Positions 22,444 to 31,383 of a DNA stretch of 64,000 bases are shown piece by piece. The DNA is from Anaspis maculata (taxonomy: Eukaryota > Arthropoda > Insecta > Coleoptera > Scraptiidae). The notes under the pieces were generated by a model that was not told the origin of the DNA, did no database searches, and saw only the letters and a program-made list of their open reading frames with translations. The stretch is from contig OX421961.1 of NCBI GenBank assembly GCA_949128115.1, forward strand, positions 123,135,050 through 123,199,049, given 5' to 3'. Each line of letters begins with the position of its first letter. The first letter of the stretch is position 1. Both the position numbers and the translations under genes were made by a program.

Positions 22444-23975
22444 CTAAAAGTTAGAATGTTTCGAGGGATATGTTTTAATTGTCTGCTAAGAGCGATCACC
22501 AGAATGAATGTCTGAATGTCAGCAGACATTCAGACAACCAGTTATATGCAATGTCACGATTTTTCAACATTTTCTTTGGTATAGCAAGATAGAAAATCAG
22601 ACATAGAGTCAAAATAGCTTTGCCGTGTGTAGGATCGTAGAAAAGATCAGACACCGCCTCATGTCAGATAAATGACATCAAGGTGAGTCTAGATCAGCCG
22701 ATCAGCGAAGAGTTTACTGAGTGGATTTATAAGTTTCTTGAAACGTGGAGGTGAGTATTTTAGTTAATATTTGTTGTCATTTTCAGCAAAAATTATTTTT
22801 TATCAATACTACCCAATCTGCTTTTGGCAACCATCTTCTGGCAGGAATAAAATAATTTGAATCGCGAATACTATCTCATTATACAGGCTGTCTCAAAAGT
22901 ATTGCATTCCGATTCCAGAGTAGTAGTCCAGTAAAATAAGGATTTAACCTGGAACAAATTAGGGGCAGGATGAAAAAATTATGGCCAAAGTTTCATTTCC
23001 AGTCATCCCGAGAACCATGGAAAAAAAAATGGAGAAGATGGAAAAACATGCGCCGTGATCTTTCTCTTGGAATGGTGAGAGAACGGTGAGAGATGTGTGA
23101 AAACTGTCGGGGACAAAGTTGTAGGGAATTCAATAATCTACAAAAAAGTCCCCGGAAGCATATGTCTAACTTCTTCAGTTTAGCCGTTTATCGCAGTCAA
23201 AGTTGCGCGCCGGTCTAGTGAAGTGGAAAAACTGTCCGCGTGACCTTCCTTCTTGGATGCTGTGAGAACGACAAGAGATATCAAAAAATTGTGAGCGACA
23301 AAGTTGTAGAGAATTGAATGCTCCATTAGGAAATCTTCAAGGACAATTATTATCTCTTCTAGTTTAGTCGTGAACCACGTTCGAAGTTGAGCGACAATCC
23401 TGTTGATAAAGCGGTTCTTCTGGAAAACTTACAAAAACCCTAGACTCGATGAAAAAACTATGACAATCTAGAGGATGAAAAACTGGATTTAAAAAACCAA
23501 AGTTTCATTCCACACCGTTTCGGGAAATTTGAGAAAAAAAAATAAAAACTTGAAAAATAGTGATTTGCACTCGCAGCTTCCTCATTGAATACTAAAATAA
23601 AGGTAATAAATATGGAAAATCTTAACAAACTAACTTGTAGAGGATTAAATGATCTATATGCGCCTCAGGCAGTTTTTCAGAATTCAGGTGGGCCAACGAC
23701 AAATAGGGCCCCCACGTGTGATCCGTTCACATGCAAAGTTGCTAGGCAACCAGGGCTGTCACTAGGCTCTCACCTAGGCAACATCACCTGATGAACTGTT
23801 CCCTGGTTCCGAAAATAGGGTCCCTGTTATAGGTTATACCTAGATCAGATGAAAAAGTCGAAAGTTGATCGTCTGTTTGAATGTATTGGTTTTGGTTTTC
23901 CCTCTTTCTCTGTTCCCATTTCGCTTGTGAATTATTGCTCACACGAATTGCGCCCAATAGTTCAAATATCTACAT

Positions 23976-24434
23976 TATCCAGGGTGTCTCAAAACTCGCG
24001 CTACAGAGAACACTGACATGGTGCCAACGACAATAGGTTCTCAGGAAACGGGAGGAAAAAATGTATTGCTGCTTTCATAAAGGAGTCATGAGTCTTTTGA
24101 ATCCACCAATCCCGTAGGGTCAATTCGAGGTAAATTTGCAAAATTTAACCCAGTTGCTAAGTTTCGAAAGTAATACCAACTCCTGTCATTTTGCAATAAT
24201 AATGTTTGGCTCACTGTAACTGTGACACTGCCAGATTTAGATACTTGAACCTAGCAACTTGAAATTGAGGTAACATACCTCAAATGTAAAGGTCTGTGAT
24301 TGGTTAACTTAACTTTGTCTTTTCTCGAATAGGTACCATTTGAGGTAGATTTTTTTTCTCGGTATTACACATCTGACTGCTATCTAGTTTTGCTTCATTT
24401 TCTCTGGGGCGTGAGTTTTGAGACATCCTGCATA
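23976..24434. mobile_element. MITE nested in the spacer of the 22882-26340 palindrome
   Basis: Inverted ends TATCCAGGGTGTCTCAAAAC (23976) and TATGCAGGATGTCTCAAAAC (minus strand from 24434) are bounded by TA. It is about 459 bp with no coding capacity. Confidence 0.75.
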
Positions 24435-25731
24435 TAATTATATGAAGTTCAAAGAACTTGGTCTTTGATTCGTTTTTCCAATTTTTTTCTTAATTTTTTC
24501 ATATTTCTATATTTTCCTCTCATTTACGCCCTGAGGATTAAAGTGCGCCCATGGCACGTGCCCCACTTGCCCCCCCGTAGATATGCCTCTGATTTTGATG
24601 ATATAAATATATGATTAGAAACGACAAATTCAGAAGTTCCCTAGCAACCTAGTCTCTCGTCCTAGATTTCTAGAATGAAAATATGACGAAAATAGTATAG
24701 TGACACTCACGACTTTAATTTTGCCAAACAAGAAACTTTATACATAACAAAGCGTTCATCCGCGGAGTTACATTTCCAACAATAGTTGCCAGACATTCAA
24801 CAAAGCATGCAATTTTTTCAAATCATTCAATCATGTTCTATAATCAATTGAACAATGACCGCAACGTCGTACCAGTTTGACCACATATGCGACGCGTCAC
24901 TAGTCATGTACCCCAACTTTGATAGCGCTCCGCAGCTAAGTAGACAAAGATGCATACATGTCATCACGGCATTTTCTATAGATGATTTAATCCTCTACAA
25001 GCTAGTTTGTTCATATTTTCCATATTTATCACGTTTATTTCAGTATTCAATGAGGAAGCTGCGAGTGCAAATCGCTATTTTCAAACTTTTTCTTTTTTTC
25101 TTAGATTTCCCGAAACGGTGTGAAATGGAACTTTGGTTTTTTGGATCCAGTTTTCCATCCTCTACATTGTTATGGTTTCTTCATCGAGTCTAGGGTTTTT
25201 TAGGTTTTCCAGAAGAACCACTTCATCAACAGGATTGTCGCGCAACTTCGGACGTGGTTCACGGCTGAACTAGAAGAGATAATAACTGGCCTTGAAAATT
25301 TTCTAGTGGAGCATTCAATTCTCTACAACTTTGTCGCTCGCAATTTTTTGATATCTCTTATCGTTCTCACAGCATCCAAGAAGGAAGGTCACGCGGACAG
25401 TTTTTCCACTTCACTAGACCGGCGCGCAACTTTGACTGCGATAAACGGCTAAACTGAAGAAGTTAGACATATGCTCTCGGGGACTTTTTTTTAGATTATT
25501 GAATTCCCTACAACTTTGTTCCCGACAGTTTTCACACATCTCTTACCGTTCTCTCACCATTCCAAGAGAAAGATCGCGGCGCATGTTTTTCCATCTTCTC
25601 CATTTTTTTCCATGGTTCCCGGGATGACTGGAAATGAAACTTTGGTTTTTCTTATTCAGTTTTTCCTTCTCTACATCGCCATATTTTTTTCATCCTGCCC
25701 CTAATTTGTTCCAACTTTGGTCTAAAAATCT

Positions 25732-26300
25732 GGTATATGGAATCCACTGAAGAACACGAGAAAAATATTGAAAAAAAATAATGACGTTCATTTTTAAAGA
25801 TAAAGGGGGGCAAAGGTTACTTCTTACTATTTCCGTTATTCAAAGTGATTTCTGGAAACTCTCAGTGATAGACCAATCAGTAAAAATTATCAACTAGTAG
25901 GTGTGCACTGAATTACCACTAACGATACAGGGTGAGTCATATATTACAAAAATCTATTTTCTTCAATAATACCTGTGGAATATTCTGCTGGTCCCTAAAG
26001 TAAGTTAGGAGAAGATGTGACTCTTCGTTTCCATTAAAAAAATTTTACTGGAGTTTTTGAAGAAAAATGAATTTTTGAGATTTATTTATCACCCTGTATA
26101 TTAAATAGAAGTTCAGTGCCCACCCAGTGTTTGATAATTTCCACTGATCATTCTATAAAAAAACAGTTCCCAGAAATCACTTCGAATAACTGAAATAATG
26201 AGGGGCGAAACCTAACCTTCGACCCCCTAGATCTCGTAAAATAAACGTCAATAATTTTTTTAAATATTTTTTTCGTGTTTTTGAGTGGATTCCATATACC
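25732..26300. mobile_element. Inverted-repeat insertion in the right arm, itself interrupted
   Basis: GGTATATGGAATCCACT at 25732 pairs with AGTGGATTCCATATACC ending at 26300. The homology continues inward (CACGAGAAAAATATT, TGACGTT, the G/C-rich AAAGGGGGGCAAAGG against CCTTCGACCCCC). It has no counterpart in the left arm of the host palindrome. Its centre holds another element at 25926-26098. Confidence 0.7.
25926..26098. mobile_element. Innermost TA-flanked MITE, about 173 bp
   Basis: The ends TACAGGGTGAGTCATA and TACAGGGTGATAAATA (minus strand from 26098) are bounded by TA. It sits in the middle of the 25732-26300 element, giving a third nesting level. Confidence 0.65.
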
Positions 26301-26391
26301 TCTCTGGACTTGGAATGCGATACTTCTCAGACATCCTGTATATTTTAACGAATTATTTAATTATAAGGTAAGATTATGATGTTGTTCTCAC

Positions 26392-26579
26392 ATAAATAAA
26401 TCCAAGAGTTCCTGGTGCAAATTGCACCAACATTAGGAATGACGCGTTTTCCCAAAAATAGTGAAATTCAATCACGCGGATTACAGAGTGTACAGCCAAA
26501 CTACCAATGACACTCCAGCGGACTAGTTTGAATTGGAGCAAGTCGATACAAATCACTCGTAGGTATACTAGAGGATTCT
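26392..26579 (-). CDS. Odorant receptor (7tm_6) N-terminal exon with TM1-TM2
   Basis: A strong acceptor (TGATTTTTTTTGCAG) precedes 26579 and a good donor (TAT|GTGAGA) follows 26392. The exon is 188 bp: two bases completing a codon and then 62 codons. It reads NPLVYLRVICIDLLQFKLVR, then a hydrophobic TM1 (residues about 21-37, WSVIGSLAVHSVIRVIE), an aromatic/acidic extracellular turn (FHYFWENA) and TM2 (about 45-62, ending FAPGTLGFIY). Splicing to 22443 gives GFIY-GMVVSLLMLIYRK in phase, the usual TM2-to-loop transition in odorant receptors. The 3.95-kb intron between is almost entirely the palindromic element 22882-26340. An upstream exon carrying the initiation codon is expected but was not found. 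Confidence 0.7.
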
Positions 26580-26653
26580 CTGCAAAAAAAATCAGATAGG
26601 TACCTACCTGAAGGTGAGAACTTATTTGTAATCAGTTTCACGGTTTTTTTCAC

Positions 26654-26979
26654 TACAGTATGCTATGGCAAAATGTCTTGTGTTGGAACAAATGGTACGA
26701 TGCTACTTTGATGCTAACGTCTTGGCAGCTAGTTGTCTACATGTGCGACATATATTTATGAGTTGGTTTGCAACTGCAGTTACTCAACAGCATTACCAAA
26801 GAGCCACCAACCAGCGAAAACGATTTTCGCCACGTAATACCGCACATTTGCACTTGTGCTGACATTACATCATATGTGTCGGTGACAACTGTCACATTAT
26901 GCATAGCACATTATCAAGACGTTAGCATCAAGTTCGCATGGTAAACACTACCTACACTTTGCCATAGCTTATTACTGTT
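26654..26979. mobile_element. Short inverted-repeat element, about 325 bp
   Basis: Left end CAGTATGCTATGGCAAAATG and right end (minus strand) CAGTAATAAGCTATGGCAAA are followed on both sides by GATGCTAACGTCTTG at matching depth. It looks like a TA-target MITE, although the right TA is not exact. Confidence 0.6.
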
Positions 26980-27170
26980 ATGAAAAAAAAAAACGTGAAA
27001 TTGATTTTACATATTTGATTTTGAGTACATAATTATGTAACTAGGCCGTAGGAGTATAGGTAATACCTATCTACCTTTCCACCTACCTTGAAAAGCCATT
27101 TTGTTTCCGAAATACATAGCAGGCGGCATTTCAGCTACTTTTCACAGAGCTGTGCTTTCCAGACAAAGAC

Positions 27171-27302
27171 GTCCACTTCAGGTCTGTAAGTACTAATGAC
27201 TTGATTATATCGGATGACTCAGATGTAGTTATTGCTTGTAACTGATACGAAAGATTTTTTCACGTTTCGTTACCTAATTAGTAATTACGTTACGAAGTGG
27301 AC
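27171..27302. mobile_element. Small inverted repeat, about 132 bp
   Basis: GTCCACTTCAGGTCTGTAAG at 27171 pairs imperfectly with the reverse complement of the region ending GAAGTGGAC at 27302, including TACTAAT against ATTAGTA. It is probably another MITE. No target duplication was determined. Confidence 0.45.
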
Positions 27303-27429
27303 GCTTACAATAATTTTATTGGTTTGATATTAGCAGTAGTAGATAATCATCTTCTTATGTACATACCTACCTATCCAACAGTTATTACCTAATATAAGCG
27401 GGCTGAAATCAATCAGGGATAGAAAAGCT

Positions 27430-27497
27430 TGTGGTGTGGTAGTTAGCGCGTTCGACTACCACTCCAGAGGTCGCGGGTTCGATCTCAGCCGGGGACG
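27430..27497 (+). other. tRNA-like sequence (SINE head or tRNA pseudogene)
   Basis: The A-box-like GTGTGGTAGTTAGCGCG and B-box-like GCGGGTTCGATCTC sit at normal tRNA spacing, and the anticodon stem forms four of five pairs around CTACCAC. The 5' acceptor strand does not pair with the 3' GCCGGGGAC, so a functional tRNA is unlikely. Confidence 0.45.
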
Positions 27498-27627
27498 GAT
27501 TTTCGCCTCGAAAACAAGCTTTCTTGGTTTAGTTGGAATGCTGTATGTATGATTATTATTACCGGTTCAACTTTAGGTTGATTCAAAGTAAAAAAGTACT
27601 GGGCCTTCGTCCAAAAAAAGGGGTTCC

Positions 27628-27810
27628 ATGGAATCATCAATCCTTCCACCTCTTGCAGTCGAAAAGACACGACGAATCATGAAGAACTATTGGCAAGACA
27701 AGGAACATCCCAGCAGGCCTGCAGTTGCAGCAGGATTCACGTATAAAAAGTTGATTAGGAACAAGTTTTTGTCGGCCTTGAATGGCCGCCGTCAAGATGA
27801 CTTAAATTGA
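27628..27810 (+). CDS. Short hypothetical reading frame, 60 codons
   Basis: The frame starts at a true ATG and ends TGA. The product (MESSILPPLAVEKTRRIMK, then NYWQDKEHPSRPAVAAG and KLIRNKFLSALNGRRQDDLN) is basic and globular-looking, with no membrane segment or recognised motif. Its GC content exceeds the flanks. It could be a retained exon or a transposon-derived scrap. I do not recognise the family. Confidence 0.25.
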   Translation: MESSILPPLAVEKTRRIMKNYWQDKEHPSRPAVAAGFTYKKLIRNKFLSALNGRRQDDLN

Positions 27811-28022
27811 AGGCAGCCCCATAGGGTTTTGATGTCTAAATGATGGTAATACAACTCTGCGCCCTTCTAGTGGCATTTCCACGTATGACAAGGTCAGTTT
27901 TCCAAGATTTTAATATAAATTTGATGAGAAATATTACTCTTCTTCCAGAAAAGTCAGTTTCACACGAGGTAAAAAGACGGCAAGCCTACAATGCTAAAGG
28001 AGAAAATTTGCCCAGCCAACTA

Positions 28023-29572
28023 TACAGGGTGTCCCGTTTTTCAACGCTCACTATTGGTATCTCGGAAACGGTAAGAGATACAGAGTCGGTTAAACTACAA
28101 AAAAGTTGCGCAATTTTATGACTATTTCAAAAATGTCAAAATATCAAAGATATCTTTGTTAATTTTTGAAATATCCCAAAAAAACTGAAAAATGCCGAAT
28201 TCCTAAAATTCAAATAACTTTTTTATTATGGCAGCTATCAATTTGAAAATTGATATTCTGACATTTTTGAAAGTCCTTAATCGACTGACGTTGATAATTT
28301 TTTCCTACATTCACTAGTTTTTGAGATATGACAGTTGACTTAATTTTTTCTTATGGACACCATATCATTTATCCACCCCATAAAACTCATATTTCCTTTC
28401 CTTTTACAAAGATCTAAAACACTCGTAGAATTTTTGTCATTATAACCTGTAAAAATTGAAAAAACCATTTCTGGGGCGAATAAATCTAGTTACCGGTTCG
28501 GTTGCCATGCTCTCTTGGCATAATAACAATGACATTCGGTTGCCATGGTCTGTTGATTTTGGAAAAAGTTGAGTTTCATTCCGTTTTTATGTATTTGATA
28601 ATGATAATAGATAATGATAAAACAAATACAAAACCAAGTATAACACAAAATAACATCGCAATAGCAATAAACATTTATGATTTACAATTACTCGAAATGG
28701 GGTCCATTTTGCGGGGAACGCTCAAAGATCGAATTTATGGTTTATGACAGAACATCACACAAAGCAACCAAGAGCTGGAATCAAGGAGCTGATTATGCGT
28801 TTCAGTTGATTAATAACCCGCACGATATCCGCGCAGCCGTTGAAAACATGGCTAAAAGGCACACAACTCGCATAGAGCAAAATGGACTCCAATTCGGACA
28901 ATTGTAAATTATGGATGTTTATTGCTATTGCTATGTCATTTTGTGTTATACTTAGTTCTGTATTTGTTTTATTGTTATTCATTATCATTATCATTATCAA
29001 ATACACAAAAATGGAATGTAACTGAACTTTTTTGGAAATCAACAGACCATAGCAACCAAATGCCATTGTTTATATGCCACAAGAGCATGGCAACCGGAGC
29101 GGTAACTCGATTTTTTCGCCTCAGAAACAGTTTTTCCATTTTTTACAAATTATTTTGACAAAAATGCCACAAGTGTTTTATATCTTTGTAGAGAGGGAGA
29201 AAAGATGAGTTTTATGGGGTGGATAAATGATATGGTGTCCATAAGAAAAAATAAAGTTAACTGTCATATCTCAAAAACTAGTGAGCGCAAGAAAAAATTA
29301 TCAACGTCAATCGATCAAGGACCTTGAAAAATGTCAAGATACCAATTTTCAAATTGATAGCTGTCATAATAAAGAAATGATTCAAAATTTTCGAATTCGG
29401 CATTTTTCAGTTTTTTTGAGATATTTCAGAAATGACAAAAGATATTTAGGATATCTTGAAATATTTGAAATAGTCATAAAATCGCGCAACTTTTTTGTGA
29501 TTTAACCGACTCTGTATCTCTCACCGTTTCCGAGATACCAATAGTGAGCGTTGAAAAACGGGACACCCTGTA
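28023..29572. mobile_element. Palindromic TA-flanked element, 1.55 kb, adjoining the satellite
   Basis: The inverted ends are TACAGGGTGTCCCGTTTTTC on both strands (28023, and minus strand from 29572). The arms are about 690 bp (28023-28712 and 28873-29572) and highly similar. For example AACGCTCACTATTGGTATCT at 28044 pairs with AGATACCAATAGTGAGCGTT at 29533. ATAGCAATAAACAT near 28663 pairs with ATGTTTATTGCTAT near 28914. The ends are Tc1/mariner-like. The 160-bp spacer is not palindromic and is described separately. The right end abuts the first satellite unit directly. Confidence 0.9.
28713..28872 (+). pseudogene. Protein-like spacer in the palindrome, possibly a captured exon
   Basis: The non-palindromic spacer is open in one frame through its length and into both arms (28677-28907). 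It reads RSKIEFMVYDRTSHKATKSW, then NQGADYAFQLINNPHDI and RAAVENMAKRHTTRI. The amphipathic pattern and a His spaced 34 residues after another His (SHK to KRH) recall the distal and proximal His region of some insect globins, followed by the typical basic residues. This is a weak, pattern-only resemblance and may be wrong. No start, splice sites or complete domain are present, so function as a protein is unlikely. Confidence 0.3.
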
Positions 29573-30850
29573 TTTGTGTTCGTTCGTCAGATGTTGCGTT
29601 TGGAACAAGTAGCTGCCAACTTAAAAGTGGTGACCGATCGTTTCAAAAGTCACGTGAGTTGAAGCCTGGAGTCACGTGGGTTGAAGCCTGAAGTCACGTG
29701 GGTTGAAGCCTGAACTTTTTGGATAACAATTGTGTCTCCAGTTTTTTGATATTTGTGTTCGTTCGTCAGATGTTGCGTTTGGAACAAGTAGCTGCCAACT
29801 CCAAGAGTGGTGACCGATCGTTTTAAAAGTCACGTGGGTTGAAGCCTGAAATCACGTGGGTTGAAGTCTGGAGTCAAGTGGGTTAAAACCTGAACTTTTT
29901 GGGTAACAATTGTGTCTTTTTTTCTATATTTGTGTTCGTTCGTCAGATGTTGCGTTTGGAACAAGTAGCTGCCAACTTCAAAAGTGGTTACCGATCGTTT
30001 CAAAAGTCACGTGGGTTGAAGACTGGAGTCACGTGGGTTGAAGCCTGAAGTCACGTGGGTTGAAGCCTGAACTTTTTGGATAACAATTGTGTCTTCAGTT
30101 TTTTGATATTTGTGTTCGTTCGTCAGATGTTGCGTTTGGAACAAGTAGCTGCCAACTCCAAAAGTGGTGACCGATCGTTTTAAAAGTCACGTGGGTTGAA
30201 GCCTGAAATCACGTGGGTTGAAGTCTGGAGTCAAGTGGGTTAAAACCTTAACTTTTTGGGTAACAATTGTGTCTTTTTTTCTATATTTGTGTTCGTTCGT
30301 CAGATGTTGCGTTTGGAACAAGTAGCTGCCAACTTCAAAAGTGGTTACCGATCGTTTCAAAAGTCACGTGGGTTGAAGACTGGAGTCACGTGGGTTGAAG
30401 CCTGAAGTCACGTGGGTTGAAGCCTGAACTTTTTGGATAACAATTGTGTCTTCAGTTTTTTGATATTTGTGTTCGTTCGTCAGATGTTGCGTTTGGAACA
30501 AGTAGCTGCCAACTCCAAAAGTGGTGACCGATCGTTTTAAAAGTCACGTGGGTTGAAGCCTGAAATCACGTGGGTTGAAGTCTGGAGTCAAGTGGGTTAA
30601 AACCTTAACTTTTTGGGTAACAATTGTGTCTTTTTTTCTATATTTGTGTTCGTTCGTCAGATGTTGCGTTTGGAACAAGTAGCTGCCAACTTCAAAAGTG
30701 GTTACCGATCGTTTCAAAAGTCACGTGGGTTGAAGACTGGAGTCACGTGGGTTGAAGCCTGAAGTCACGTGGGTTGAAGCCTGAACTTTTTGGATAACAA
30801 TTGTGTCTTCAGTTTTTTGATATTTGTGTTCGTTCGTCAGATGTTGCGTT
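29573..30850 (+). repeat. 357-bp dimeric higher-order repeat
   Basis: Two alternating linker types form a 357-bp dimer. Diagnostic words recur at exactly 357-bp steps, for example GAAGACTGG at 30018, 30375 and 30732, and the linker CTATATT at 29924 and 30281. Copies are almost identical. Confidence 0.85.
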
Positions 30851-31383
30851 TGGAACAAGTAGCTGCCAACATCAAAAGTGGTGACCGATCGTTTTAAATG
30901 TCACGTGGGTTGAAGCCTGAAGTCACGTGGGTTGAAACCTGAAGTCACGTGGGTTAAAACCTGAACTTTTTGGATAACAATTGGGTCTTTTCTTCTATAT
31001 TTGTGTTCGTTCGTCAGATGTTGCGTTTGGAACAAGTAGCTGTCAACATCAAAAGTGGTGACCGATCGTTTTAAAAGTCACGTGGGTTGAAGCCTGAAGT
31101 CACGTGGGTTGGAGCCTGGAGTCACGTGGGTTCAAACCTGAACTTTTTGAATAACAATTTCGTCATTTTTTTTTGATATTTGTGTTCGTTCGTCAGTAGT
31201 TGCGTTTGGAACAAGTAGCTGCCAACTCCAAAAGTGGTGACCGATCGTTTTAAAAGTTACGTGGGTTGAAGTCTGAAGTCACGTGGGTTAAAACCTGAAC
31301 TTTTTGGATAACAATTGTGTCTTTTTTTCTATATTTGTGTTCGTTCGTCAGATGTTGCGTTTGGAACAAGTAGCTGCCAACTT

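Larger units (their letters stand above)
22882..26340. mobile_element. TA-flanked nested palindromic element in a receptor intron
   Basis: Inverted ends TACAGGCTGTCTCAAAAGTA (22882) and TACAGGATGTCTGAGAAGTA (minus strand from 26340) are bounded by TA. The left arm (to about 23656) and right arm (from about 24980) are highly similar throughout. For example AACAAATTAGGGGCAGGATG at 22952 pairs with CATCCTGCCCCTAATTTGTT near 25691, and the AAACTAACTTGTAGAGGATT block near 23628 pairs with 24990-25010. The right arm is interrupted by 25732-26300, and the spacer carries another MITE (23976-24434). The ends resemble Tc1/mariner-type MITEs. No transposase was found. Confidence 0.85.

Noticed and set aside
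10331..27497. Functional tRNA genes
   Set aside because: A and B boxes are present, but acceptor stems do not pair in any of the four candidates, so they are called tRNA-like only.
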